A stretch of 64,000 nt of DNA from Solimonas sp040754295 (lineage in GTDB: Bacteria > Pseudomonadota > Gammaproteobacteria > Nevskiales > Nevskiaceae), in assembly GCA_040754295.1 (NCBI GenBank), contig JBFMCQ010000005.1:27938-91937 (forward strand). Reading direction: 5' to 3'. Below the pieces are notes generated by a model, which saw only the letters and a program-made list of their open reading frames with translations, was not told the DNA's origin and made no database searches. Positions 34,416-46,458 of the stretch are shown piece after piece (the first letter of the stretch is position 1; the number at the start of each line of letters is the position of its first letter). Position numbers and translations under genes: made by a program.

Positions 34416-35203
34416 AGACGGGAATCGGCGAGCCGCGAACGGGTGTGGAATCGGGAATCGTCGCCGTCATCGGCGGCACCGGCATGAACCAGTGGCCGGG
34501 ACTGGAGATCGACGAGTGGTTGAGCGCACAGACGCCTTACGGCACACCGAGTGCAGCGCTGCTGCGCGGCCGCGTCCACGGCACACGCACGCTGTTTCTC
34601 GCGCGCCACGGTGAGGGCCACAAGCTGCCGCCGCACGCGATCAACTACCGCGCCAACGTCTGGGCGCTGCTCCAGGCCGGTGCATCGGCAGTGATCGCGA
34701 TCGCCGCCGTCGGCGGCATCGCCGAGTGGCTCGCGCCGGGCGAAGTGGCGATTCCGGACGATGTCATCGATTACACCTGGGGCCGCGAGCACAGCTATTC
34801 GGACGGCCGCGAGGGCTCGACGCTACGGCACGTCGAGATGACGCAGCCTTACGCGGAACGGCTGCGCACGGCGCTCGGCGAGGGCGCGCGCGCGGCCGGC
34901 GTGCGCGTCGCCGGCGCAGGGGTCATGGCGGTGACGCAGGGCCCGCGCCTCGAGACGGCGGCCGAGATCCGGCGGCTGGCGCGCGACGGTGCCGACATGG
35001 TCGGCATGACCGGCCTGCCGGAGGCCGCGCTCGCCGCCGAGCTGGGCCTGGACTACGCCTGCCTCGCTGTCTGCGTGAACTGGGCCGCGGGCGTCCAGGG
35101 CAGCGGCAGCATCCACGCGGAGATCGAGCAGTCGATCGACGCCGGGATGGCGAAGGTGCGCGCGATTCTCGCGCGGACGCTGCCGGCGCTGAGCCTCGCA
35201 TGA
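34412..35203 (+). CDS. MTA/MTI-type purine nucleoside phosphorylase
   Basis: 263 residues of the MTAP/PNP family: AVIGGTGMNQ phosphate loop, LARHGEGHKLPPHAINYRAN, AVGGIAEWLAPGE, and MTGLPEAALAAELGLDYACLAVCVNWAAG in the base and ribose site. In pseudomonads the homologue beside nagZ prefers methylthioinosine; which substrate is used here is not decided by sequence. It would feed hypoxanthine to the preceding phosphoribosyltransferase. GTG start in a GTGA overlap. The first 16 residues precede the family start and come from GGAATCG-rich repeat-like DNA. Confidence 0.88.
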   Translation: MKTGIGEPRTGVESGIVAVIGGTGMNQWPGLEIDEWLSAQTPYGTPSAALLRGRVHGTRTLFLARHGEGHKLPPHAINYRANVWALLQAGASAVIAIAAVGGIAEWLAPGEVAIPDDVIDYTWGREHSYSDGREGSTLRHVEMTQPYAERLRTALGEGARAAGVRVAGAGVMAVTQGPRLETAAEIRRLARDGADMVGMTGLPEAALAAELGLDYACLAVCVNWAAGVQGSGSIHAEIEQSIDAGMAKVRAILARTLPALSLA

Positions 35204-35640
35204 ATCAGCGTCGGTGCCTACCTCGGAGCCGCCGACGTCGCGCCGGCGGCCAGCCGCGCTACGTCGGCGGGCTGCGCGGTGCCGCCGAGCGCAACGCGAT
35301 GCGCTTCGGCCGGCGCTACGACCAGCCGCCCGATGCCGCCTATCCGGTGGATTTCGACTTCGCCGTCCAGGCCACCGACAAAAACTACTTCCGGGCCCGC
35401 CTCGCTGCCGAGGAAGGACCGCTCGGCACCGAAGACTACGACATCCTCATCGAGGCGATCCCGGTGGCCGACGGCGGCAGTTTCCTGCACTTCCGCTACG
35501 CGTACGCCTACGGCTTTTCGGCGCGCATCGCCACCTCAGCCTATCTATCGACGACGGGGCGCGACAAAGTCGGCTTCACACCGCGCGGCGTAGGAGGTGC
35601 GCGCGCTCATTGCCTCGCGGCGGCTCGTGCCGGCCGCTAG
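35200..35640 (+). pseudogene. Apparently permuted remnant of a conserved hypothetical gene
   Basis: About 146 codons starting in the ATGA at the phosphorylase stop. It contains GGQPRYVGGLRGAAERNAMR early, followed at once by FGRRYDQPPDAAYPVDFDF, then AAEEGPLGTEDYDILIEAIP, FRYAYAYGFSARIATSAYL and GRDKVGFT. In the family I recall (about 290 residues, signal peptide, ending ...VGFT..G...GQP.YVGG.RG..ERNTMRYYLAI.AYL) these blocks come in the opposite order, with the YVGG-ERNTMR part last. The N-terminal third and the true C-terminus are missing. It looks like a rearranged or broken copy; a sequencing or assembly join is also possible. Confidence 0.55.
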
Positions 35641-36089
35641 CTCACGATCTTCCAGCTGCCGTCCGGTTGCCGGCACGCAGTGCCTTCGACCTGGCTCGGC
35701 TCGCCGTCGACCTCGGCGTTCATGCGGAAGTCGCGGCACGGCTGGTTCCCGCGCGTATAGGTCTGCGTCGGGGTCATCGTGTAGCTGGAGCCGGTGTCGG
35801 GATTGGTCCAGCTGCTGGACTGTCCGGTCTTGGCATTCTCCAGGGTCTGCGCGGCCTGCATGCGATCCTGCTGGTCCATGTGCTGGCCGATGTTGCGGCC
35901 GGCGGCAGCGCCGATCAGGCCGCCGACGATCATGGCCGCAGTGCGCCCGGACCCGGAGCCGATCGCCGAGCCCGCTGCCGCGCCGGCCGCGCCGCCGAGC
36001 ACCGTACCGGTCTGCTCGCGGGAGAGCTGGCAGCCGGACGTGGCCACTGCCAGCGCAATGCCGGCGGCCGCCGCGATTCGCTGTCTCAT
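35637..36089 (-). CDS. Glycine-zipper outer-membrane lipoprotein (17-kDa antigen/SlyB-like)
   Basis: 150 residues. Signal peptide MRQRIAAAAGIALAVATSGC with a lipobox Cys at position 20 (Gln at +2, outer membrane). A Gly/Ala zipper region follows (VLGGAAGAAAGSAIG and VGGLIGAAAGRNIG), typical of Rickettsia 17-kDa/SlyB proteins. The C-terminal half is polar with TYTRGNQPCRDF and VEGTACRQPDGSWKIVS, the usual end of this family, whose two cysteines may form a disulfide. AAGGAGG lies before the ATG. Structural role in the envelope is inferred. Convergent with the remnant gene, overlapping its stop. Confidence 0.85.
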   Translation of the reverse strand: MRQRIAAAAGIALAVATSGCQLSREQTGTVLGGAAGAAAGSAIGSGSGRTAAMIVGGLIGAAAGRNIGQHMDQQDRMQAAQTLENAKTGQSSSWTNPDTGSSYTMTPTQTYTRGNQPCRDFRMNAEVDGEPSQVEGTACRQPDGSWKIVS

Positions 36090-36342
36090 ACGTCCTCCTT
36101 GTCGGCAGTTTCCGGCCACGCTGCAGCAGACGCCGTGCCCGGCGGCGACGTATGGGCGGGCGTGCTGCCGCGCCCTGCAGAAAGCTCTGGCAGCTTCCGC
36201 GGGTCGGATTTATGCACCGGCAGGCGGGCCGGCTGGCGCGTCCGGCGGGGGCTTGAGTTCCGCCACGGTTCTTTGCAAGACTAGGGATCGCCGGCCGGCC
36301 CAGAGGGCCCGCCCGCAACCCGTACCAGCTGGGGGGACCAGC

Positions 36343-36507
36343 ATGGTTGCGTTGACGTACACAGCTGACCCGGTCAGCCCGTCGTTACGTACACCCGTGG
36401 CGCCCGCCATGGATGCGGGGTTCGGTCGCGCCAAAGCCCCCGTCGTTCACGCACTCCGCGCCCCGCCCGGGCGGCGTGGACTCGCGCTGTCGCAAGGGGG
36501 GCTCTGA
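36343..36507 (+). CDS. Possible 54-aa leader ORF before coxB
   Basis: Begins with ATG about six bases after GGGGGG and ends with a TGA immediately before the coxB ATG. The product (MVALTYTADPVSPSLRTPVA... ending LALSQGGL) resembles no protein I know. Basic and Pro-rich, no membrane helix. It may be a leader peptide, or just an open frame in GC-rich sequence. The gap upstream (36090-36342) shows no convincing gene. Confidence 0.3.
   Translation: MVALTYTADPVSPSLRTPVAPAMDAGFGRAKAPVVHALRAPPGRRGLALSQGGL
36355..36394. promoter_or_regulatory. Direct repeat plus palindrome upstream of the cox operon
   Basis: ACGTACAC occurs twice, 32 bases apart (three helical turns), flanking the palindrome GCTGAC-CCG-GTCAGC. 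The arrangement suggests a regulator binding site for the oxidase operon, but no known regulator is matched. Confidence 0.35.
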
Positions 36508-37917
36508 ATGGCGATCGCCATTGCGTTGATCGTGCTGCTCGTCGGCTCGATCCTGTTCCACTTCCTGAGCCCCTGGTACCTGACCCCCGTCGCGTCGAAC
36601 TGGGGATCGATGGACGGCACGATCAGCATCACGTTCTGGGTCACCGGCTTCGTCTTCACCGCCGTCAACCTGTTCCTCGCGTACGCGATCATCCGCTACC
36701 GCCACCGCAAGGACGCGCGCGCGCACTACGAGCCGGAGAACAAGAAGCTCGAAATCTGGCTCACCGGCCTGACGGCGGTGGGCATCGCCGCGCTGCTCGC
36801 GCCGGGCCTTTTCGTATGGGCGGCTTTCATCGACGTCCCGGAGGAGGCCAAGGAGCTGGAGATCGTCGGCCAGCAATGGCACTGGGGCTTTCGCTTTCCC
36901 GGCGAGGACGGCCAGCTGGGGCGTACCGACGCGCGGCTGCTCAGCGCCGACAACCCGTTCGGCATGGACGCCGACGATCCCGCCGGGAGCGACGACGTGC
37001 TGGTGCACAGCCCGCGCCTGCTGCTGCCGGTCGGCCAGCCGGTGAAGGCGCTGCTGCGCTCGAAGGACGTGCTGCACAACTTCCAGGTCGCGCAGTTCCG
37101 CGCGAAGATGGATCTGGTGCCGGGCCAGGTGTCGTACTTCTGGATGACGCCGACGCGCACCGGCGAGTTCGAGATTCTGTGCGCCGAGCTGTGCGGCGTC
37201 GGGCACTTCGCGATGCGCGGCATGGTCGAGGTCGTCGAGCCGGCGGTGTTCGACGCCTGGCTCGCCGGCCAGCCGACCTATGCCGAGCTCGCTGCGCGTG
37301 CGCCCGGGGACGCAGGCGCCGGCCAGGCACTGTACGCGCCCTGCGCCGGCTGCCACGGCGCCGAGGGCCAAGGTAACCGCGACATGAATGCGCCCAAGCT
37401 CGCCGGCATGCCGGCGTGGTACGTCGAGCGCCAGCTGCAGTACTTCAAGAGCGGCGCGCGCGGCGCGCATCCGGATGACACGCTCGGCCAGCAGATGCGC
37501 GCATTCGCCGCGCTGCTCGCCGACCGCAAGGCGATGGCCGACGTCGCCGCCTACGTACAGTCGCTGCCCGATCGGCTGACGCCGCCGACCGTCGACGGCA
37601 GCGTGGCGCGCGGCGCGCGCATCTACCGCACCTGTGGCGCCTGCCATGGCGCCGACGGCCAGGGCGTGCAGGCGGCCAACGCCCCGCGACTCGCCGGCAT
37701 GAGCGACTGGTATCTGGTCAGGCAGCTGCACAACTTTCGCCAGGACGTGCGCGGCCGCCATGCGCAGGATCTGTATGGATGGCAGATGGCGGAGATGGCC
37801 CGCATCCCCGTCGACGACGATGCGATCAACGACGTCGTCGCCTACATCAACACGCTGCCGCCGATCACGCGCGCGCAAGCGGAGTCCCGCACGCAGATCG
37901 CGGGAAGGAGCAACTGA
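36508..37917 (+). CDS. coxB: Cytochrome c oxidase subunit II fused to two cytochrome c domains
   Basis: 469 residues. Hydrophobic segments near 2-20, 41-63 and 84-108 precede a cupredoxin domain with a complete CuA site: His190, Cys225, Cys229, His233 and Met236 (CAELCGVGHFAMRG). Two c-type haem domains follow, CAGCH at 279-283 and CGACH at 376-380, each with a later Met ligand candidate (KLAGM, RLAGM). Subunit II takes electrons from cytochrome c; fused haems make this a caa3-like enzyme with a built-in electron wire. AGGGGG lies upstream. Overlaps coxA (TGATG). Confidence 0.94.
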   Translation: MAIAIALIVLLVGSILFHFLSPWYLTPVASNWGSMDGTISITFWVTGFVFTAVNLFLAYAIIRYRHRKDARAHYEPENKKLEIWLTGLTAVGIAALLAPGLFVWAAFIDVPEEAKELEIVGQQWHWGFRFPGEDGQLGRTDARLLSADNPFGMDADDPAGSDDVLVHSPRLLLPVGQPVKALLRSKDVLHNFQVAQFRAKMDLVPGQVSYFWMTPTRTGEFEILCAELCGVGHFAMRGMVEVVEPAVFDAWLAGQPTYAELAARAPGDAGAGQALYAPCAGCHGAEGQGNRDMNAPKLAGMPAWYVERQLQYFKSGARGAHPDDTLGQQMRAFAALLADRKAMADVAAYVQSLPDRLTPPTVDGSVARGARIYRTCGACHGADGQGVQAANAPRLAGMSDWYLVRQLHNFRQDVRGRHAQDLYGWQMAEMARIPVDDDAINDVVAYINTLPPITRAQAESRTQIAGRSN

Positions 37918-39704
37918 TGGCACACAGCGCCTATGACGCCGTCTCGACCGCGCCGCTGGCCGAAGTCGAGGAGATGGAGCTCGTCCACCCGCACAGCTTC
38001 GTCGGCAAGTACGTGTGGAGTCAGGACGCGAAGGTCATCGCGATCCAGTACGCGGTCACCGCGACCGCGATCGGACTGGTGGCGCTGGGGCTGTCGATCG
38101 TCATGCGCCTGCAGCTGGGCTTCCCGAACACGTTCTCGCTGATCGACCCGAGCAGCTATCTGCAGGCGGTGTCGATGCACGGGATGATCATGGTCGTCTA
38201 CCTGCTGACCGCACTGTTCCTCGGCGGCTTCGGCAATTACCTGATCCCGCTGATGGTCGGCGCGCGCGACATGGTGTTTCCGTATCTCAACATGCTGAGC
38301 TACTGGGTCTACCTCGCGGCGGTGCTGGTGCTCGTCGCCAGCTTCTTCGTGCCGGGCGGGCCGACCGGCGCCGGCTGGACGCTGTACCCGCCGCAGGCGG
38401 TCAGCGCCGGGACGCCCGGTGTCGACGGCGGCATCATCCTGATGCTGGTCTCGCTCGGGCTGTTCATCATCGGTTTCACGATGGGCGGCCTGAACTACGT
38501 CGTCACCGTGCTGCAGGCGCGCACGCGCGGCATGACGCTGATGCGCATGCCGCTGACGGTCTGGGGCATCTTCATGGCTACGGTGCTGGCGCTGCTGGCG
38601 TTTCCGGCGCTGTTCGTCGCTGCGCTGATGATGCTGCTCGATCGTCTGCTCGGTACGAGCTTCTTCCTGCCGACGATGCTCAGCCTCGGCGAGCAGTCCC
38701 CGCACGCCGGCGGCAGCCCGCTGCTGTTCCAGCACCTGTTCTGGTTCTTCGGCCATCCGGAGGTCTACATCGTCGCGCTGCCGGCGTTCGGCATCGTCTC
38801 CGATCTGATCGCCACGCACGCGCGCCGCAACATCTTCGGCTACCGCATGATGGTCTGGGCGATCATCGCGATCGGCGCGCTGTCCTTCGTCGTCTGGGCG
38901 CATCACATGTACGTCAGCGGCATGCACCCGGGTTTCGGCTTCCTGTTCGCGACGACGACGCTGATCATCGCGGTGCCGACGGCGATCAAGGTCTACAACT
39001 GGGTGCTGACGCTGTGGCGCGGCAACATCCACCTGACGGTGCCGATGCTGTTCGCGATCGGCTTCATCTTCACCTTCGTCAACGGCGGCCTGACCGGTTT
39101 GTTCCTCGGCAACGTCACCGTCGACGTGCCGCTGTCGGACACCTATTTCGTCGTCGCGCATTTCCACATGGTCATGGCGGTCGCGCCGATCATGGTGATC
39201 TTCGGCGCGATCTATCACTGGTATCCGAAGATCACTGGCCGCATGTTCAACGAGCTCGGCGGCAAGGTCCACTTCTGGATCACGTTCGTCGGCACCTACG
39301 CGATCTACTACCCGATGCACTACCTCGGCTTCCAGGGCGTGCCACGGCGCTACTATGCCTACGGCGATACCGCGTTCATCTCGGATTCGGTGCAGACGCT
39401 CAACGCCTTCATCACGATCGCGGCCATCGTCGTCGCGCTCGCGCAGATCCTGTTCCTCTTCAACCTCGTCTGGAGCCTGCGCCACGGCGAAAAGGCGGAT
39501 CCGAATCCCTGGAAGGCGACCACGCTGGAGTGGCAGACGCCGCAGACGCCGCCGCGCCACGGCAACTGGGGTGCCAAGCTGCCGGTCGTCTATCGCTGGG
39601 CCTACGACTACGGTGTGCCGGGCGCGAAGGACGACTTCATTCCGCAGAACGTGCCGCCTGAGGACGTCGTGCCGGCCGACGGCAGCGGAGCCGCGCGCGC
39701 ATGA
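37917..39704 (+). CDS. coxA: Cytochrome c oxidase subunit I
   Basis: 595 residues, about 12 transmembrane helices. Haem and copper ligands and proton path are visible: MHGMIMVVY (low-spin haem His), HPEVYI with the D-channel Glu, the Cu-B pair in VWAHHMY, and VAHFHMVMA near the end. The D-channel entry Asp sits in LMVGARDMVFPYLN. It reduces oxygen to water and pumps protons. The presence of HPEVY and the D channel places it in the A-family. ATGA overlap with the next gene. Confidence 0.95.
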   Translation: MAHSAYDAVSTAPLAEVEEMELVHPHSFVGKYVWSQDAKVIAIQYAVTATAIGLVALGLSIVMRLQLGFPNTFSLIDPSSYLQAVSMHGMIMVVYLLTALFLGGFGNYLIPLMVGARDMVFPYLNMLSYWVYLAAVLVLVASFFVPGGPTGAGWTLYPPQAVSAGTPGVDGGIILMLVSLGLFIIGFTMGGLNYVVTVLQARTRGMTLMRMPLTVWGIFMATVLALLAFPALFVAALMMLLDRLLGTSFFLPTMLSLGEQSPHAGGSPLLFQHLFWFFGHPEVYIVALPAFGIVSDLIATHARRNIFGYRMMVWAIIAIGALSFVVWAHHMYVSGMHPGFGFLFATTTLIIAVPTAIKVYNWVLTLWRGNIHLTVPMLFAIGFIFTFVNGGLTGLFLGNVTVDVPLSDTYFVVAHFHMVMAVAPIMVIFGAIYHWYPKITGRMFNELGGKVHFWITFVGTYAIYYPMHYLGFQGVPRRYYAYGDTAFISDSVQTLNAFITIAAIVVALAQILFLFNLVWSLRHGEKADPNPWKATTLEWQTPQTPPRHGNWGAKLPVVYRWAYDYGVPGAKDDFIPQNVPPEDVVPADGSGAARA

Positions 39705-40408
39705 CGCTGACGCTCGCCTTCCTCACGCTGCTGATGGCCGGGTTCACCGGATGGCTCGTGCGCCAGTCGGTCGGCGTCACCCCATGGATCGCCGACTCGG
39801 CACACGCCGCGCCGATCCAGGTGCCGGCGACGTTCACCGCGCCGCGGGTCGCGCTGGTGGTGTTTCTGGCCGTCGTCACGTCGGTGTTCGCGCTGACGAT
39901 CAGCGCCTACATGATGCGCATGGCGGCGAGTGCCGAGTGGCAGTTCCTGCCGCAGCCGGCACTGCTCTGGGTCAACAGCGGTGTGCTCGTTCTCGCCAGC
40001 CTCGCTCTGCAGGCCGCGTGGGTCGCGGCCAAGCGGCAGCGTCAGCTGGCCTTCGGCCGCGCGCTGGGGCTGGGAGCTGCCTGCACGATCGCATTCCTCG
40101 CGGGGCAATACCTGCTGTGGTTGCAGCTGGGCGATGCCGGCTACTACATGAGCGCCTACATCGGCAGTGCGTTCTTCGTGCTGATGAGTGCGCTGCACGG
40201 CCTGCATCTGCTCGGCGGACTGGTCGCGCTGACCAAGGTCGTCACGCGCCTGAAACAGGGCGCGACGCTGGCGCAGACGCGCGAGCTGGTCGGCCTCTGC
40301 GCCGTTTACTGGCATTACCTGCTGTTCGTCTGGATCGTGCTGTTCGTCGTGCTGTTCGTCGGCGCGGCGCCGCTGTACGCGATGTGTCGGGGAGGCGCCG
40401 TGTCGTGA
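39701..40408 (+). CDS. Subunit III-like membrane protein of the oxidase operon
   Basis: 235 residues with about six to seven membrane helices. The C-terminal half matches cytochrome oxidase subunit III (FVLMSALHGLHLLGGLVAL, AVYWHYLLFVWIVLFVVLF). The operon carries a second, more typical subunit III next, so this one is an extra paralogue; such double-subunit-III operons occur in other proteobacteria. It probably contributes to assembly or stability of the complex. Confidence 0.85.
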   Translation: MTLTLAFLTLLMAGFTGWLVRQSVGVTPWIADSAHAAPIQVPATFTAPRVALVVFLAVVTSVFALTISAYMMRMAASAEWQFLPQPALLWVNSGVLVLASLALQAAWVAAKRQRQLAFGRALGLGAACTIAFLAGQYLLWLQLGDAGYYMSAYIGSAFFVLMSALHGLHLLGGLVALTKVVTRLKQGATLAQTRELVGLCAVYWHYLLFVWIVLFVVLFVGAAPLYAMCRGGAVS

Positions 40409-41160
40409 ACCATGTAGCCAATGATCTGCTGCAGGAGGGCCGCACTGTCCCCGAGGCCGCCCCGGCGCCGGCGCCGGGGCGCGTGGGCGGAGTCAAGGGC
40501 CTCGTCGCCGATTTCGCATCGGACCAGAGGGCGTTCAAGAACGTCCCCTGGGGCAAGGCGATGATGTGGATCTTTCTGCTCAGCGACACCTTCGTCTTCG
40601 CCTGCTTCCTCGTCAGCTACATGACGGTTCGTATCTCGACGACCGACACGTGGCCGGATCCGAGCCAGGTGTTCGCGCTGCACGTCGGCGAAACCAATGT
40701 ACCGCTGCTGCTGATCGCGATCATGACCTTCGTTCTGATCAGCAGCAGCGGCACGATGGCGCTTGCCGTCAAATACGGCTACGAGAAGAACCGCAAGGCG
40801 ACCGCCATCCTGCTCGTGCTCACGGCAGTGCTCGGCGCGACCTTCGTCGGCATGCAGGCGTTCGAGTGGACCAAGCTGATCATGGAAGGCGTGCGCCCCT
40901 GGGGCAATCCCTGGGGTGCGCCGCAGTTCGGCTCGGCGTTCTTCATGATCACCGGCTTTCACGGCACGCACGTGAGCATCGGCGTGATCTTCCTCATCGT
41001 CATGGCGACCAAGGTGATCCGCGGCGCACTCGACGATCAGCGCCCCGGCTTCCTGACCGGGCGCAAGGGACGCTACGAGATGGTCGAGACGCTCGGCCTG
41101 TACTGGCACTTCGTCGACCTCGTCTGGGTCTTCATCTTCGCGTTCTTCTATCTCTGGTAG
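40405..41160 (+). CDS. coxC: Cytochrome c oxidase subunit III
   Basis: 251 residues. After a Pro/Ala-rich start come helices with WGKAMMWIFLLSDTFVFACFL, SSSGTMALAVKYGYEKNR, the signature GSAFFMITGFHGTHVSIG and the ending GLYWHFVDLVWVFIFAFFYLW. All are standard for subunit III, which steadies the proton uptake path. GTG start in a GTGA overlap with the paralogue. Confidence 0.93.
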   Translation: MNHVANDLLQEGRTVPEAAPAPAPGRVGGVKGLVADFASDQRAFKNVPWGKAMMWIFLLSDTFVFACFLVSYMTVRISTTDTWPDPSQVFALHVGETNVPLLLIAIMTFVLISSSGTMALAVKYGYEKNRKATAILLVLTAVLGATFVGMQAFEWTKLIMEGVRPWGNPWGAPQFGSAFFMITGFHGTHVSIGVIFLIVMATKVIRGALDDQRPGFLTGRKGRYEMVETLGLYWHFVDLVWVFIFAFFYLW

Positions 41161-41169
41161 GAGCGGGCC

Positions 41170-41493
41170 ATGGCGCATGCACAGGCGCAGCAGCAGCATC
41201 CGATCGGCGTCTACCTCTGGATCTGGGGGCTGCTGTTCGTGCTCAGCGTGCTCTCGTACATGGTCGACTATGTCGGTTTCGAAGGCTTTCTCCGGTGGTT
41301 TCTGATCTGCCTGTTCATGATGCTCAAGGCCGGGCTGATCGTTGCGGTGTTCATGCACATGGCATGGGAGCGGCTCGCGATCATCTGCGCGATCCTGATT
41401 CCGCCGGGCGTGCTGCTGTTCCTGATGGGACTGATGACGCTCGAGGCGAACTACACCTTCGTCGCGCGCCTGCGCTACTTCCTGGGCGGCTGA
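41170..41493 (+). CDS. Cytochrome c oxidase subunit IV (prokaryotic type)
   Basis: 107 residues with three membrane helices (GVYLWIWGLLFVLSVLSYMV; LRWFLICLFMMLKAGLIVAVFMHM; LAIICAILIPPGVLLFLMGLM). This matches the small caa3/CyoD-type subunit IV (PF03626). It ends the operon and lies nine bases after coxC, with GGAGCGGGCC upstream of the ATG. Confidence 0.88.
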   Translation: MAHAQAQQQHPIGVYLWIWGLLFVLSVLSYMVDYVGFEGFLRWFLICLFMMLKAGLIVAVFMHMAWERLAIICAILIPPGVLLFLMGLMTLEANYTFVARLRYFLGG

Positions 41494-41600
41494 CGCGGAG
41501 AACGCAGAAAGGAGCCCAGCGCGTGAGTCGCCCCCGCCCCCTGAGCGCTGTCGCACTCTCACGGCCGCTTTTCCTGCGCGTTCTCTGCGTACTCTGAGCG
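41494..41600. repeat. Degenerate repeat hairpin after the cox operon
   Basis: Left arm CGCGGAGAACGCAGAAAGGAG (split across bases 41494-41514) and a right arm around 41568-41600 whose reverse complement contains ACGCAGAGAACGCGCAGG. GAGAACGC is exact in both. Similar in layout to the sdh heptamer elements but more diverged. It could act as a terminator after subunit IV. Confidence 0.55.
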
Positions 41601-41658
41601 AAGGGAGGGCGCGATTCCTCCTCGTGACGCGTCAAACCCGGTCCCAGGCTGCTCTACG

Positions 41659-42228
41659 CTAGGGGAACGTGTGCACGAAGAATCTGCGGATGTGGTACTG
41701 CCAGGACACGATCCAGTGCGGCGTGCCGGCAGCGGTTCCGGCGGGCTTGAGCGACGGGTGCTTCTGCGCGGCGCGCTGCAGGATGTCCTCCTGCCGCGGC
41801 TCCAGGTCGACGAAGAAGACGTGTTTGCCGTCCTTGAGCGCCTGATGAAAGTTGCGGAAGTGGACGTTCGGCTTCTGGATGCCGAGAAAGCCGCCTTCCC
41901 AGGTGAAGAAGCCCAGAAGTACGACGGCCAGAAAGACGAACGGCACCCATCCGGCGGGCGTGTCGGTCCAGCCGGCGGTGTAGGCCACCGCCAGCACGAG
42001 GATCGCTGCGCAGGCACCGATCGCTGCGCCGATCAGCGTCGAGTGGATGATGTCTTTTTTCATGAACGAAACCACCTGATGCAGGTGGTGATGCTGGTCG
42101 GCCGCGCTGTCGTCCGTCGTCAGGACGTGGATCTGCGGCGTCACGATCCCTTGGCGCTCCAGCTCTTCCTCGAGACGCTCGAGATCGTCGAGATCCTCGC
42201 TGATAAAAAAGTAACGCTTCATCTTCAT
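41659..42228 (-). CDS. Conserved two-helix membrane protein of unknown function
   Basis: 189 residues. A soluble N-terminal part (MKMKRYFFISEDLDDLERLE, GIVTPQIHVLTTDDSAADQHH) recalls a small regulatory fold. Two membrane helices follow (STLIGAAIGACAAILVLAVAY; GWVPFVFLAVVLLGFFTWEGG), then NVHFRNFHQALKDGKHVFFVDL, a segment with an ACT/ferredoxin-like feel. Homologues in Pseudomonas carry a doubtful annotation as NAD/FAD proteins in cell division; I see no dinucleotide fold. Monocistronic, with AGGAG upstream of ATG. Confidence 0.78.
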   Translation of the reverse strand: MKMKRYFFISEDLDDLERLEEELERQGIVTPQIHVLTTDDSAADQHHHLHQVVSFMKKDIIHSTLIGAAIGACAAILVLAVAYTAGWTDTPAGWVPFVFLAVVLLGFFTWEGGFLGIQKPNVHFRNFHQALKDGKHVFFVDLEPRQEDILQRAAQKHPSLKPAGTAAGTPHWIVSWQYHIRRFFVHTFP

Positions 42229-42452
42229 CGCAGTCTCCTCTTGTTGTGGTTCTGGCCGTGCACGAGGGCCGCGCGATAAATTGACGCGTACGCTCCTGCC
42301 GCGCAGATACCGGTCATAGGCACCTGAAACGCAAGATTCGACGTGGACCTAGCATAGACCCGCCGCGGGGCGCCTGCCATCCGGCAGCCGACGGACGGTT
42401 CGCGCGCGGGTCGAGCCGACCGAAGGTGAAATTTTCGACCTGGCGCCGATCG

Positions 42453-43040
42453 TTACAACGCGCGGCTCACGCGTGCGAGGATACCGAGCCTTGGGCTGTC
42501 GAGATGATGCAGCTCGTCGCGGCGCATGCGCCGGCGCTCGCGCAGGGGGTACTGGACGTAGCCGTCGCCGCTGGGCGTCGTATATCGCAGGTCGGCGTCG
42601 AGATGCAGGTAGCGGCTGAGCAGCAGGGCGACCGTGCCCTGCACTGGCGACACCAGATGGCTGCCGTAGCCCTGCGGATCGGCCAGCGTGAGCGACTGGC
42701 CGTAGCGTAGCAGCAGGCGCGGGCCGTTCTCGGCCGGCGGATCGGTCTGCGTCCATGCGAGCCGGATCAGCGGCTCGAAGCGCGCGGAGTTGCGCAGACG
42801 GTTCCATTGCTCCTGCAGCCCGAAGCTCGAGTCCGGCAGCAGCCGGATGCCGGCCGCTGACAAGGCAGTGCCGTCGTCGAGCGCGATACCGTCTGTGCCG
42901 ACGGGCCGCGCGGGCGCGCCGGCCTCGCCGGCGGCGTAGCGGTCGGCGAAGACGATCAGGTCGACCCGGTAGGTCTCGGCCCGCGCCGGCAGCGCGACCA
43001 GGAGCAGAACAGCCGCGGCGAGCACGGCGCGCAGATGCAT
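42453..43040 (-). CDS. csiV: CsiV-family periplasmic protein
   Basis: 195 residues with a signal peptide (LAAAVLLLVALPARAETYRV). The mature protein starts with a VDLIVFADRY strand and has LSAAGIRLLPDSSFGLQEQWNRLRNS-type and PLIRLAWTQ segments characteristic of CsiV (PF10972). In Vibrio, CsiV activates peptidoglycan assembly through LpoA. Gene order csiV next to mfd is conserved in gammaproteobacteria. The ATG lies 23 bases after the mfd stop. Confidence 0.8.
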   Translation of the reverse strand: MHLRAVLAAAVLLLVALPARAETYRVDLIVFADRYAAGEAGAPARPVGTDGIALDDGTALSAAGIRLLPDSSFGLQEQWNRLRNSARFEPLIRLAWTQTDPPAENGPRLLLRYGQSLTLADPQGYGSHLVSPVQGTVALLLSRYLHLDADLRYTTPSGDGYVQYPLRERRRMRRDELHHLDSPRLGILARVSRAL

Positions 43041-43062
43041 CGTCGTCGTTCCTTGGGATGAG

Positions 43063-46458
<3,396 letters not shown>

